64,000 bases of DNA from Simplicispira sp. 125 (GCF_003096555.1 NZ_QEKM01000001.1:1860001-1924000); one strand, 5' to 3'. Counted from the stretch's first letter, positions 8,779 through 18,116 are shown. Numbers and translations are program-made. Notes: a model not told the origin generated them from the sequence alone.

Positions 8779-9990
8779 TTGAAATTCAAGAAGTTCGCCG
8801 TGGGAACCGTATTGGCCCTGGCCGTTGCAGGAACCGCCGGGTGGTTCAGCCTGGACAAGGAGACGCGGGCCCTGCTCAAGACAGCGCCCACCAACCGCGA
8901 CCTGCTGTTCTGGACCCAGCCACAGCGTGACGCCGCGTTTCGCGCGCTCGACCGGCTGCCCATCCTGGCCAAATCCCACGCCATTCCAGCCAGCAGCACG
9001 CCCAAACCCTTGCCGCAGGGCGAGCCGCTCAAGCTCTCCATCGACCTCGATGCCTATATGGCCAGCCAGCGCAGCGCCGCCATCGTGATCCTGCACGACG
9101 GAAAAATCCGTGTGGAACGCTACGGCCTGGGCTTTGACAAGGACGGCCGCTGGACAAGCTTCTCGGTCGCCAAGTCATTCACCTCCACGCTGGTGGGCGC
9201 CGCGCTGCGCGATGGGTTCATCAAAAGCATGGATGACAAGGTGAGCGACTACATCCCGGACATGAAAGGTTCGGCCTATGACGACGTGAGCGTGCGCCAG
9301 CTGCTCACCATGACATCGGGCGTGCGCTGGAACGAGACCTACTCGGACCCCCATTCCGATGTCGCCCAGTTCAACAACCACAAGCCCGAGGAAGGCGTGG
9401 ACGCACTGGTGAGCTACATGCGCAGGCTCCCGCGCGAAGCACCGGCGGGCACGCGCTGGCACTACAGCACCGGCGAGACCAATCTCGTAGGCATCTTGCT
9501 GAACCAAGCGACGAAGAAGCCGCTGGCCGACTACCTGTACGAAAAGGTGTGGAACCCCGTGGGCATGGAGCAGCAGGCCACCTGGCTGCTGAGCAAAACG
9601 GGTAAAGAGATCAGCGGCTGCTGCATCCAGGCCGCCACCCGGGACTTTGCGCGCTTCGGCCAGTTCATTCTTGATGGCGCCGTCGTCAACGGCCAGAGCA
9701 TCGTGCCCGATGGCTGGCTGACCGATGCCACATCCCGCCAAACCCCCATTGGCCAGCCCGGTCGGGGTTATGGCTACCAGTGGTGGACCTATGACGACGG
9801 CACCTTCGCTGCGCGCGGCATCTTCGGCCAGGGCATCTTCCTGGACGCCAAGCGCAAACTCGTGATTGCGTCGAACGCCAACTGGGCCGCGGGCGCCAGC
9901 GACCGCGAGACCAGCGAAGCGCGCGAAGCCTTCTACCATGCGGTGCAAAAAGCGGTAGACGACGAGGCCGCAGCATCGCCAGCGCGCTGA
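8779..9990 (+). CDS. Exported serine hydrolase, class C beta-lactamase-like
   Basis: The 403-residue protein begins with a basic stretch and a hydrophobic helix (FAVGTVLALAVAGTAGWF), a signal peptide or anchor. The fold is that of class C beta-lactamases, DD-peptidases and esterases: the nucleophile motif SVAKS (SxxK), a YSTGETN motif in the YxN position, and a late GIFGQGI strand. It probably acts in the periplasm on an ester or peptide; a true beta-lactamase activity is not implied. The start codon is TTG at 8779, supported by a strong GAGAGGAG site seven bases upstream; the first internal ATG would remove the signal and catalytic N-terminus. Confidence 0.88.
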   Translation: MKFKKFAVGTVLALAVAGTAGWFSLDKETRALLKTAPTNRDLLFWTQPQRDAAFRALDRLPILAKSHAIPASSTPKPLPQGEPLKLSIDLDAYMASQRSAAIVILHDGKIRVERYGLGFDKDGRWTSFSVAKSFTSTLVGAALRDGFIKSMDDKVSDYIPDMKGSAYDDVSVRQLLTMTSGVRWNETYSDPHSDVAQFNNHKPEEGVDALVSYMRRLPREAPAGTRWHYSTGETNLVGILLNQATKKPLADYLYEKVWNPVGMEQQATWLLSKTGKEISGCCIQAATRDFARFGQFILDGAVVNGQSIVPDGWLTDATSRQTPIGQPGRGYGYQWWTYDDGTFAARGIFGQGIFLDAKRKLVIASNANWAAGASDRETSEAREAFYHAVQKAVDDEAAASPAR

Positions 9991-10119
9991 AGCGCATTGC
10001 CCACCAGCGCCGCCGGTTGAGGGAGGGCGGCCCTGCAGCAGAGCCCGCCTCTGTGGGATGCGGTAATCTCGCCCCCTCGGGCGCATGCCTTCAGACCCTC
10101 CACCTTGGGAAACCACACC

Positions 10120-10539
10120 ATGAAAAAATGGCTCGCGTTGTTGATCGGCGCAGCGTCCACGCTGGCTTTTGCGGGGACCGAATTCAAAAACGTGCCAGAA
10201 ACCTTGCAAAAATCATTGCAAGGCAACAGCCTCAAGACGGCACAACTCGACCAAGGCGTGCTGCGCCTGCAAATGGACAAGCCCGTGGTCTCCGAGCTGG
10301 TGTATTCCACCCTGGTTTTCCACAACATCTGCGGCGTGCAGTGGCACTACCCTGAACAGTTCGCCCAGTTCGCCTTGAAACGGGTCGAGCTGCTCGACGC
10401 CGCCGGTGCGCAAGGGTATGCGTTTGATACCCGCGGTGATGTCTGCGTACAGATGGGACAACTGGGCAAGAACTTCCGCACCTTCATTGCCCAGCACACC
10501 GTCAAATGTGACGCAGGGATCTGTCCGCAGCACCCCTGA
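10120..10539 (+). CDS. Small exported protein, unknown function
   Basis: The 139-residue product starts MKKWLALLIGAASTLAFAG, a clean signal peptide with an AFAG cleavage site, so it is likely periplasmic. The mature part has four cysteines (ICGV, DVCV, VKCDAGIC), which could form disulfides. I do not recognise a family. A TTG five codons upstream is in frame, but the ATG at 10120 gives the better signal peptide. It lies between the serine hydrolase and the DUF2782 gene, on the same strand. Confidence 0.75.
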   Translation: MKKWLALLIGAASTLAFAGTEFKNVPETLQKSLQGNSLKTAQLDQGVLRLQMDKPVVSELVYSTLVFHNICGVQWHYPEQFAQFALKRVELLDAAGAQGYAFDTRGDVCVQMGQLGKNFRTFIAQHTVKCDAGICPQHP

Positions 10540-10633
10540 ATCCGCACGGTGCAGGCCGCTGCTGCGGGCCTGGCGGGTTCTGGCTGGCCAGGACGCACCG
10601 TTTGCAGCACCCCTCCCCGCCTACAATCGCGCT

Positions 10634-10993
10634 ATGCGCGCTCTTTACCTCCTTTTGCTGCTGGCTTTGACCACAGCCCCCTCCTTCGCCCAAAATACCA
10701 GTCAAAATGCCGCACAGGGCACAGCTGTAGAGCGCAGCCAGCTACCAAAAACAGAGCAAAAAACCACCCGCCAGGACCAGCGCACCGAGCGCATCCGCGT
10801 GGAAGACGGCGGCAGCCGCGTAGACGAGTTGCGCGTGGGCGGGCAAACCCAGACCATTACGGTGCAGCCCAAGACCGGCGACATGCCTGCCTACGAAGTG
10901 CTGCCGTCTGACGGCGTGCGCAACCTGCCCGGCAGCCGCAATGGCTCCGAGTCCACCACCGGTCCCCGTGTCTGGAACGTGATCAAGTTCTGA
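10634..10993 (+). CDS. DUF2782-like exported protein
   Basis: The 119-residue protein has a signal peptide (MRALYLLLLLALTTAPSFAQ) and a C-terminal half containing RIRVEDGGSRVDELRVGGQT, which I associate with the DUF2782 family found in betaproteobacteria beside thrB and polA. The function of the family is unknown. A TACAAT hexamer at 10622-10627, only seven bases before the ATG, looks like a -10 box and would give a very short leader. Longer frames upstream start inside the previous gene and are not supported. Confidence 0.75.
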   Translation: MRALYLLLLLALTTAPSFAQNTSQNAAQGTAVERSQLPKTEQKTTRQDQRTERIRVEDGGSRVDELRVGGQTQTITVQPKTGDMPAYEVLPSDGVRNLPGSRNGSESTTGPRVWNVIKF

Positions 10994-11069
10994 CAAGCCC
11001 TGCCATACCGCGCGGCAACGCCCCACACCGCCCCTGACGATCGACCCCTTTCCCGCTGTGCTCTGACCG

Positions 11070-12026
11070 ATGGCCGTATTTACACAAGTCTCTGACAACG
11101 AGGCGCGCGACCTGCTGCGCCAACTGCAACTGGGCGAACTGCATGCGCTGCGCGGCATCGAGGGCGGCATCGAGAACACCAACTACTTCGTCACCTGCGA
11201 CCAGGGAGAGTTCGTGCTCACGCTGTTCGAGCGCCTGACCGCAGAGCAACTGCCGTTTTATCTGTACCTGATGAAACACCTGGCGCACGCAGGCATTCCC
11301 GTTCCCGACCCGCGCGCCAACAAGGCCGGCGACATCCTGCACACCGTGTGCGGCAAGCCTGCCGCCGTGGTGAACCGCCTGGTCGGCCGCAGCCAGCTGG
11401 CACCCGAGGCCGTGCACTGCGCTGCCGTGGGCGAGATGCTGGCGCGCATGCACCTGGCCGGGCGCGACTACGAGCGCCAGCAACCCAACCTGCGCGGCCT
11501 GCCCTGGTGGAACGAAACGGTGCCCGTGGTACTGCCGCACATCGACCCCGAACAGGCCGCGCTGCTGCGTGCCGAGCTGGCCTACCAGAACCACATTGCA
11601 GCCAGTTCCGCCTATGCCGCCCTGCCGCGTGGCCCGGTGCACGCCGACCTGTTCCGCGACAATGTGATGTTCGAGGGCGAGCAGCTCACCGGTTTCTTTG
11701 ACTTCTACTTTGCCGGGGTGGACAGCTTTCTGTTCGACCTGGCCGTGTGCATGAACGACTGGTGCATCGACCTGCCCAGCGGCGCGCACGATGCACCCCG
11801 CGCCAACGCCATGCTGGCCGCCTACCAGGCCGTGCGCCCGCTCACTGCGGCCGAGCGCAGCCTGCTGCCTGCCCTGCTGCGCGCGGGCGCACTGCGCTTC
11901 TGGGTCTCGCGGCTGTGGGACTACTACCTGCCGCGCGAAGCCTCCATGCTCACACCGCACGATCCCTCGCACTTCGAACGGGTACTGCGCCAGCGGGTAC
12001 TGCATCCCGTCATGCTGCAAGAATAG
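11070..12026 (+). CDS. thrB: Homoserine kinase (choline-kinase-like type)
   Basis: The 318-residue product belongs to the aminoglycoside/choline phosphotransferase fold used as homoserine kinase in many proteobacteria. It phosphorylates homoserine on the way to threonine. Visible motifs are [13 protein letters not shown] (nucleotide loop), the catalytic loop [17 protein letters not shown] with its HxDLxxxN pattern, and GFFDFYFAG containing the metal-binding aspartate. Length and N-terminus ([16 protein letters not shown]) are usual for the family. It is followed eight bases later by the BPSS1780-like gene on the same strand, an arrangement suggesting cotranscription. Confidence 0.93.
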   Translation: MAVFTQVSDNEARDLLRQLQLGELHALRGIEGGIENTNYFVTCDQGEFVLTLFERLTAEQLPFYLYLMKHLAHAGIPVPDPRANKAGDILHTVCGKPAAVVNRLVGRSQLAPEAVHCAAVGEMLARMHLAGRDYERQQPNLRGLPWWNETVPVVLPHIDPEQAALLRAELAYQNHIAASSAYAALPRGPVHADLFRDNVMFEGEQLTGFFDFYFAGVDSFLFDLAVCMNDWCIDLPSGAHDAPRANAMLAAYQAVRPLTAAERSLLPALLRAGALRFWVSRLWDYYLPREASMLTPHDPSHFERVLRQRVLHPVMLQE

Positions 12027-12034
12027 GCACCCGC

Positions 12035-12889
12035 ATGAAACTACACATCGTTCCCGCACGCACGGGCCTGGCCTGGGTCAAAAGCGGCATCTTCGTCTTC
12101 CGCCGCCAGCCCATGGCCATGGCGGCCCTGTTTTTTATGACCATGGCCGCCATGTCGCTGGCCTCGATGGTGCCGCTGGTCGGCCCGGCGCTGGCGCTCA
12201 CGCTGCTGCCCTCGGCCACGCTGGCCATGATGGTCGCCTCGGCAGAGGCCATGCAGGGGCGCTTCCCCATGCCCACGGTGCTGCTGGTGGCTTTTCGCAC
12301 GGGGCGCCAGCGCCTGCACCACATGCTGCAATTGGGCGCACTGTACGCCGCCGGTTTTCTGGGCATCATCGCCTTGTCTTCACTGCTCGACGGCGGCCTG
12401 TTTGCGCAGGTTTACCTGGGTGGCGCGCCACTCACGCAAGAGACTGCAGAGAACCCTGACTTCCAGGCCGCGATGTGGGTGTGCATGGCGCTGTACCTGC
12501 CGCTTTCGCTGCTGTTCTGGCACGCGCCGGGCCTCGTGCACTGGCATGGCGTGCCGCCGGTCAAAAGCCTGTTCTTCAGCATCGTGGCCTGCGTGCGCAA
12601 TATCGGCGCCTTCACCGTTTACGGGCTGGGCTGGATGGCGGTTTTTGCCATTGGCGGGGTGCTGGTCAGCCTGCTGTCGGGCCTGCTGGCCGTGGTGGGG
12701 ATATTGCCGCCAGGCAATGTACCGGGCACCATGGGCGGCATCATGGTGGGCTTGGCGATGGTGATGGCCACCATGTTCTTCAGCTCCATCGTTTTTACCT
12801 TCCGCGACTGCTTCGATCCCCCTGAGAAGCCGGGCACACCCGAGGCCGACAATGCCCTTGCGCCCCCCACAGCCCCTGGCGCCGACTGA
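12035..12889 (+). CDS. BPSS1780-like integral membrane protein
   Basis: The 284-residue product starts MKLHIVPARTGLAWVKSGI, the recurring N-terminus of the BPSS1780 family of uncharacterised betaproteobacterial membrane proteins. About six hydrophobic helices follow (for example around residues 27-70, 100-125, 150-170 and 190-260). No catalytic motif is visible. The start at 12035 lies eight bases after the thrB stop. The final 38 bases overlap the next gene in another frame. Confidence 0.8.
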   Translation: MKLHIVPARTGLAWVKSGIFVFRRQPMAMAALFFMTMAAMSLASMVPLVGPALALTLLPSATLAMMVASAEAMQGRFPMPTVLLVAFRTGRQRLHHMLQLGALYAAGFLGIIALSSLLDGGLFAQVYLGGAPLTQETAENPDFQAAMWVCMALYLPLSLLFWHAPGLVHWHGVPPVKSLFFSIVACVRNIGAFTVYGLGWMAVFAIGGVLVSLLSGLLAVVGILPPGNVPGTMGGIMVGLAMVMATMFFSSIVFTFRDCFDPPEKPGTPEADNALAPPTAPGAD

Positions 12890-13622
12890 CAGTCAGCACC
12901 CCCTGCTCGGGCGGCGCAGCCTGGTGCAGGCCGCTGGCGCATGGGCAGCCACCGCAGGCTGGCAGGCTGCGCAGGCACAGGCTCCAGAGACCTTGCACAG
13001 CCGCGTGGTGGAACTGCGCGGCGACGTGCTGCGCAATGGCACACCGCTCGACGCCCAGGACCGCATCGCCGCAGGCGACCAGCTGGAAACAGGCCCGGGT
13101 TCCCGCGTGGTGCTGACCGTGGGCGACAGCGCCTTCCTGGTACGCGAAAACACCCGCCTGGCAATCGAAGGTGACAACCCCGTCACCGTGCGGCTGCTGC
13201 GCCTGCTCTCAGGTGCCGTGGCCAGCGTGTGGAGCCGGGGGGCAGACCGCCAGATCATCACGCCCACCATGACCGCGGGTATCCGGGGCACGGGCGTGTA
13301 CGCCGAGGTACTGCCCGAGCAGGACTTCCGCAGTTATTTCTGCAACTGCTACGGCACCGTGGACATCGCCGCAGGCGGCGACCGCACCGTGAGCGAATCA
13401 ACTTACCACCAGTCCTTCTGGGCCGAGGCCAGCCCACGCAAGGGGCAAAGCCTGTTCCCGGCTCCGGCCATCAACCACACCGACGAAGAGATGGAAATGC
13501 TGGCCGCCCTGGTGCGCCAGCGCACGGCCTGGCAGATCAGCGGCATGAAAGGCCCCAAGGACGGGCGTGGCTACCAATACAAAAAACGCCCGGGGGTGAC
13601 GGCCTTCCCCGGATATGAATAG
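12852..13622 (+). CDS. Exported FecR-domain protein
   Basis: The 256-residue product has a twin-arginine-like N-terminus (GRRSLVQAAGAWAATAGWQAAQAQ), suggesting Tat or Sec export. A FecR-like domain follows: VVELRGDVLRNGTPL, GDQLETGPGSRVVLTVGD and a TPTMTAGIRGTGVY stretch, the LPS-type sheet region seen in FecR proteins. No sigma factor or TonB receptor gene is adjacent, so this is probably a stand-alone FecR-domain protein rather than an anti-sigma factor. It overlaps the preceding membrane-protein gene by 38 bases, which implies coupling. Confidence 0.8.
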   Translation: MPLRPPQPLAPTDSQHPLLGRRSLVQAAGAWAATAGWQAAQAQAPETLHSRVVELRGDVLRNGTPLDAQDRIAAGDQLETGPGSRVVLTVGDSAFLVRENTRLAIEGDNPVTVRLLRLLSGAVASVWSRGADRQIITPTMTAGIRGTGVYAEVLPEQDFRSYFCNCYGTVDIAAGGDRTVSESTYHQSFWAEASPRKGQSLFPAPAINHTDEEMEMLAALVRQRTAWQISGMKGPKDGRGYQYKKRPGVTAFPGYE

Positions 13623-13658
13623 ACGCTCCAGCGCATTGCACGCTGGTAACCTCCTCCA

Positions 13659-15869
13659 TTAGCTGCCGATGCGGCCGCCGTCGTTCTTGGTGATGACAAT
13701 GGTGGCCGAGCGGGGGCGCTTGCCTGCACCGTAGCCCGCATTGGCGGGCCACTGGCTCTGGTATTTGGCGGGATCACCGATGTCGGACATCTTGGTGCTC
13801 TCGCCCGGGTGCTGGATGTTGACGAAGATGGCTTTGCCATCGGGTGTCTCGGCCAGGCCTGTGATCTCGCAGCCCTTGGGCCCGACCAGAAAGCGCTTGA
13901 GCGTGTCGGGCGTGGCCTGCTTGCCCACATAGGTGGTCACGTCGAGCTTGCTGCCGTCGGCCTGGGTGTAGCCCAGGGTCTTCTTGCCGCCGTCGCCCAC
14001 GCTGCCGGGCAGGGCGGCCAGCATCATGCAGTTGGACACATCGGTGAACGCGCCATCGTCGGTCTGGATCCAGCAGATGCCGGTGGCCTTGCTGAACACC
14101 AGGCCGTCGGGGCTGGAGAAGTCCTGCTCGGCCGTCAGTGCAGAGATGTTCACCATGCCCTTGTCCGCCCCCGCCTCGGCGCCGAACAGGTACACGTCCC
14201 AGGTGAAGGCCTGGCCTGCGCCTTCCTTCATGCGCACGAGGTGGCCGTTGGGGTTGCCGTTTTGCTTGCTGGCGCCCTTCATGTCGGTGTAGGCGCGCGG
14301 GTTCGGGCCGTCGGGCAGGTACTGGCCGCTGGCGGGGTCGATGCTGCGGTTGCTGTTGTTGGTCAGCGTGAAATAGATCTCGCCGTTGGCGGGGTTCACG
14401 GCGTTCCACTCGGGGCGGTCCATCTTGGTGGCACCCACGGCGTCGGCGGCCAGGCGGGTGTTGATGGCGATGTCGCCCGCGTCGGCGAATTTGTAGGCCG
14501 CATAGCCGGCGATGGCGGCGTGGGCCATGGACAATTCCACCCAGGCGCCCGTGCCGTCGGCATTGAACTTGGCGACGTAGAGCTTGCCGCTGTCGAGGTA
14601 CTTATCGCCCACCGCCAAGCGGTCGGCCGCGTTGGCATCCGCCGCATCCCACAGCGCGGTGGAGACGAACTTGTAGATGTATTCGCCGCGCGAATCGTCG
14701 CCCATGTACACGGTGAGCGGCTGGCCCGCCACCACCTTGCCAAACGCCGCGCTCTCGTGCGCGAAGCGGCCCAGCGCGGTGCGCTTTTTAGCCGTGCGGG
14801 TCTTGTCATAGGCGTCGATCTCGACGATGTAGCCCATGCCGTTCATCTCGTTGCGGTAGTCGTCGCTGCCATCCTGCGAGGCGCCGGTCTTGCTGTTGTT
14901 CCAGCGCTGGTACTGGTCGGCCGCACCGCCGCTCTCCCAGCCGTGGCGCGAGGCGGCACCCTGGTTGCGGCCGTAGCGCTTGAGCGCGGTCACGCTCTTG
15001 TCGTTGCCGCGCGCGGCATCGTCGGCGGCGCCGCGTGTGAAGTAGCCGAACCAGTTCTCCTCACCCGTCAGGAAGCTGCCCCAGGGTGTCTTGCCGGTGC
15101 CGCAGTTGTTCAGCGTGCCGCGCGTCATGGTGCCGGTGGGCGAGTACTTGGTGGCCATTTGCGCATGGCCGCGCGCCGGGCCGGCGATCTCGATGGGGCT
15201 GAGCGGCGTGAGGCGGAAATTCAGCGCCGAGTTGGGTGTGTAGCCCCACTTGCCGACCGTCTTGGTCACCTCGATCACGGCAATGCCGTGCAGGGCCACT
15301 TCCTTGTCCACCTCCGAGGCCGGGCGCGGCAGCGTGGAGGTGCCGCCGTTGGCGTGGATGAAGAAGGACGAAAGCTTTTCGTCGGTGGTGGCCTCATGGT
15401 TGATGGCCAGCAGGCCGCGCTCGGTGGCGCTGTCGCTGCGCTTGCCGTCGGCGCCCAGGCCGAACCACTCCATGCCGTCGTGGTGGTCACCACCACGCTG
15501 GTCGTAGTCGGTGTCGGTGCCATCGTTCTTGTAGGCGGCCGTACCCGCGATGATCGGGTCGCCCAGCGCGTACAGCACGCTGGCGGTGTAGCCCACGGGC
15601 ACGCTGACCACGTCGGCCAGGCTCTTGGGCACGGCGGCAAAGCCCAGCAGCTTCTCGGCGGGCGCCACCGGGTCGTCGCTGCCGCCGCAGGCGCTCACGC
15701 CAAAACCGGCCAGCATGGCCGTGCCCACGGTGCCCACACCGCCGCGCAGCAAGCCCCGGCGCGACAACCGGGCGGTGAGGACAGCGCCAAACGTCGGATT
15801 GGCAGAAGTGTTGGAGTCTTCGTCGTTGAAATCAATGGCCGCTGCGGGCACATCCAAACGCTGGTTCAT
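13659..15869 (-). CDS. phoX: PhoX-family alkaline phosphatase, Tat-exported
   Basis: The 736-residue product has a twin-arginine signal (SRRGLLRGGVGTVGTAML, residues about 36-53) followed by a cysteine-containing GVSACGGSDD. The long PhoX domain contains LLAINHEATTDEK, WGSFLTGEENWFGYF, GRFAHESAA and FSSPDGLVFSKATGICWIQTDDG. PhoX enzymes are periplasmic calcium/iron-dependent phosphatases that free phosphate from esters. The ATG at 15869 follows an AGAAAGAA site; a longer frame to 16040 covers the promoter and is rejected. Three Pho-box heptamers upstream indicate induction by phosphate starvation. It converges with the FecR gene. Confidence 0.92.
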   Translation of the reverse strand: MNQRLDVPAAAIDFNDEDSNTSANPTFGAVLTARLSRRGLLRGGVGTVGTAMLAGFGVSACGGSDDPVAPAEKLLGFAAVPKSLADVVSVPVGYTASVLYALGDPIIAGTAAYKNDGTDTDYDQRGGDHHDGMEWFGLGADGKRSDSATERGLLAINHEATTDEKLSSFFIHANGGTSTLPRPASEVDKEVALHGIAVIEVTKTVGKWGYTPNSALNFRLTPLSPIEIAGPARGHAQMATKYSPTGTMTRGTLNNCGTGKTPWGSFLTGEENWFGYFTRGAADDAARGNDKSVTALKRYGRNQGAASRHGWESGGAADQYQRWNNSKTGASQDGSDDYRNEMNGMGYIVEIDAYDKTRTAKKRTALGRFAHESAAFGKVVAGQPLTVYMGDDSRGEYIYKFVSTALWDAADANAADRLAVGDKYLDSGKLYVAKFNADGTGAWVELSMAHAAIAGYAAYKFADAGDIAINTRLAADAVGATKMDRPEWNAVNPANGEIYFTLTNNSNRSIDPASGQYLPDGPNPRAYTDMKGASKQNGNPNGHLVRMKEGAGQAFTWDVYLFGAEAGADKGMVNISALTAEQDFSSPDGLVFSKATGICWIQTDDGAFTDVSNCMMLAALPGSVGDGGKKTLGYTQADGSKLDVTTYVGKQATPDTLKRFLVGPKGCEITGLAETPDGKAIFVNIQHPGESTKMSDIGDPAKYQSQWPANAGYGAGKRPRSATIVITKNDGGRIGS

Positions 15870-15918
15870 GGGTTCTTTCTGAAGGTCGTTGCAAACCCCT
15901 GCAGCGTAGAAACCCGCC

Positions 15919-15947
15919 ATGACAATGGCATGAAGACTGCATGACGG
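15919..15947 (-). promoter_or_regulatory. Pho box, three heptamers at 11-bp spacing
   Basis: Read on the minus strand, three units CCGTCAT, TCTTCAT and TTGTCAT follow one another with 4-bp spacers, starting exactly 11 bp apart. This matches the PhoB-binding consensus of CTGTCAT direct repeats. A TACGCT hexamer (15908-15903) lies 10 bp downstream, in the position expected for a -10 element, and the phoX start codon is 50 bp below the box. The match to the consensus is seen directly; PhoB control is inferred. Confidence 0.75.
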
Positions 15948-16129
15948 CGCCGTGACTCTGGCGCGGCCCATGCTCGAGGCACGGCGCCCCGTTGCTTCTT
16001 TGTGAATAGCGCATGCCGCTGGATGCCATTGCGTCGGCACGAATAGAAGGGGCAGCTCAACCCGATCCGCCCCCTCTCAGCCGTTCCTCCGTCATGGGGA
16101 AATCAAGTTGAGCGATTGCCGTGTGGTAC

Positions 16130-16196
16130 AGACCTTTGGGGACCGAGCGGAGCACGATCTGATCGTGCGCGTCGTGCAATACATCCGATTACCCAG
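16130..16196 (-). pseudogene. Degraded fragment of the zinc-cysteine protein gene
   Basis: About 65 bases here align with the interior of the gene at 18117-18827 (around 18650-18718). They share gcacgatct(g/a)tcgtgc and the end (c)cgatt(a/g)ccca, with roughly four in five bases identical and small gaps that break the frame. In the intact gene this segment encodes MGNRGILHNEHDQIVRR. The fragment lies just downstream of the DUF262 gene, so that gene is flanked by one intact and one ruined copy. The rest of the 15870-16244 gap holds the phoX promoter and nothing else recognisable. Confidence 0.5.
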
Positions 16197-16244
16197 GAGG
16201 GGGGTCGCCTCGTTTTTCAGTAGTGTCGTGTGAGCAATGGTTGG

Positions 16245-18065
16245 TCATGCGTCCAGACGGCGGCTATTGAGCATCCAGGTGTCCAACGCCAACTCCAGCA
16301 ATGCAGTCTGACGTTGCTGGATAGCTTGCCCATCCCACCGGGCGGTGCGGAAGTTGGCGCCAGGCAGGGCCGCTAGCTGATTGACTTTGGTGTTCACACC
16401 AATGGCGAAGGTGTGGTCGAGGAGCTGGGTGCTGAGCAGGCCGGATTTAGCGTACTCCTCCTGCTTGTCAGTGAACCAGCTGCCGTGCAGGTCGTTGTGC
16501 TTGTTCACTGCCTGGTTGATAACACTCTCCAGCAAAGTAACGTTTCCCAGGCGGTACACGTGGCCTTCGTACTCGGCCCGGTTGGCCGCCAGGGCAGGAG
16601 GAATGGCGCCATCGCGGGGGGTCTGGGGCAGGATGTGTTCGATCTGCAGGCCATCGATGTAGCGCAACCCTTTCTGTGGGGTATTGCACAGGACCAGCAG
16701 CTTGTTTTCCATGCGGCCCAGCACATAGCGCAGGCGGTACAGGGGGTGGTAGTCGTTGTCGCGCAGGGTCAAAAAGCGCTGGCGGAATTCACCCAGCTTG
16801 TCTTGCAGGTAGGGACGCAGGGTGGCATCCACGACCGAGGCAATCTCGGCTTCGCTTTTCAGGCCCCGCAGTTGGACCGCCCACTGCACAAACAACCGCT
16901 CGTTGTTCTTGGCCTGTATGCCCAGGGTGTTGCTGTAAAAGAAGAAACTCTCGATTTGCTGGGCAAGGTAGTTGATCGCGTCGGCCGTACTGGTGTGATC
17001 CAGCGCCAGCAGCAAGATGAGATGTTGGCGCGACTTGATCTTGTTCATGAAGCCGATGCGGGTCACGGCCGGATAATCGCCCCCGTCGTTTTGCAGTTCG
17101 GTGGCACACACCAAGTCGGCGTAGCGGCGCGCGCCTCTTTCCAGCTCCACAGCCAGCTCGTAAGGGGCTTCCTCGTACCTCAGACGCTTTTTGCCTTCGA
17201 CCGAGATGATCCATTTGTAAAGCTCGTCCTCACGCAAAATGCCGTCGAAGTGGCGCGCCATGAGGAAATACCGCAAAAAACGCAGGGGGCTGTCACCCTC
17301 CCGCGCCCGTTGCAGATGCCCCGTGAGGTCTTTCCACTTGTCCTTGATACGCGCAAAATCGTTGCCTTTGGCTTTGCTGAACAGCAGGTTCTTGACGAGG
17401 TCCATCGCGTTGAGCCCGGCTCCGCGCTGGTTGATGGTTTCAAAAATCTTCAGGGCGCTGCTGAGGTTTTCCGACTCAATGACGACGAGGTCGATTTTGG
17501 TGAGAAAGTAATACGCATACTCCGCCAATACGCCCAAGCCAGCATCAAGGTAGTTCTGCAAATGCTGCCTGATGCGGTCATAGGCAGCCCGCATGCGCTC
17601 GATCGATAGCGTGCTGCTTGGCGGCAGCGCCTTGCCCAGAATCAGCTGCAACAGGAAGTCTTTGCTTTCTTCGTATTGCAGCTCCAGCCGAACCTGGACC
17701 TGTTTGGATTGCATATCAAAACTGGAAAGCCAGGACTGAATGGTCTTGAGATAGTGCTCTTGCACCTGATCCAGTACTTGATCCTTCAACAAGTCTCGCA
17801 AGGCGCACATGGTGATGACGGTGGTGGTCAGCCGTTGCTGTCCGTCAATCACGTCGTACTTGCTGCCATTTTTCACAATGATGATGGAGCCAATGAAGTA
17901 GCTGCTGGGATCTTTGGCACCGGGGTCAAACTCATTGGCGATATCGGCAAGGAACTGCTCCACCTGGTCGTCCACTTCCCACACGTATTCCCGCTGGTAA
18001 TCGGGAACGAGAAAGTGGTAATCCTTGAGCTTTTCGATGGTGTGGACCTGGGCTTTGACTTCCAT
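16245..18065 (-). CDS. DUF262/DUF1524 GmrSD-type nuclease-like protein
   Basis: The 606-residue product has an N-terminal DUF262 domain: VPDYQREYVWE (about 20-30), FIGSIIIV and the DGQQRLTT motif (74-81). This is the nucleotide-using, ParB/Srx-like GmrS part. The C-terminal DUF1524 HNH-type nuclease has IEHILPQ (475-481), RLGNVTLL (506-512) and DKQEEYAKSG (533-542). Single-chain proteins of this kind are type IV, modification-dependent restriction enzymes or phage-defence effectors. Known substrates include glucosylated hydroxymethylcytosine DNA; the substrate here is unknown. The start at 18065 (MEVKAQVHTIEKL) fits the domain; an in-frame start at 18116 adds only an unlikely leader. It follows the zinc-cysteine gene closely. 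Confidence 0.88.
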   Translation of the reverse strand: MEVKAQVHTIEKLKDYHFLVPDYQREYVWEVDDQVEQFLADIANEFDPGAKDPSSYFIGSIIIVKNGSKYDVIDGQQRLTTTVITMCALRDLLKDQVLDQVQEHYLKTIQSWLSSFDMQSKQVQVRLELQYEESKDFLLQLILGKALPPSSTLSIERMRAAYDRIRQHLQNYLDAGLGVLAEYAYYFLTKIDLVVIESENLSSALKIFETINQRGAGLNAMDLVKNLLFSKAKGNDFARIKDKWKDLTGHLQRAREGDSPLRFLRYFLMARHFDGILREDELYKWIISVEGKKRLRYEEAPYELAVELERGARRYADLVCATELQNDGGDYPAVTRIGFMNKIKSRQHLILLLALDHTSTADAINYLAQQIESFFFYSNTLGIQAKNNERLFVQWAVQLRGLKSEAEIASVVDATLRPYLQDKLGEFRQRFLTLRDNDYHPLYRLRYVLGRMENKLLVLCNTPQKGLRYIDGLQIEHILPQTPRDGAIPPALAANRAEYEGHVYRLGNVTLLESVINQAVNKHNDLHGSWFTDKQEEYAKSGLLSTQLLDHTFAIGVNTKVNQLAALPGANFRTARWDGQAIQQRQTALLELALDTWMLNSRRLDA

Positions 18066-18116
18066 GGGGGAGAACTTGGGTGGGTTAAAAACAATACAAA
18101 AACGATGCTGCAACAA

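Noticed and set aside
13809..15944. 711-codon open frame antisense to phoX
   Set aside because: Shadow of phoX, histidine/alanine/glycine-rich low-complexity translation with no ribosome site.
16153..16169. Palindrome gcacgatctgatcgtgc as a possible operator
   Set aside because: It is shared, in slightly altered form, with the coding sequence at about 18670, so it is better explained as part of the gene remnant.
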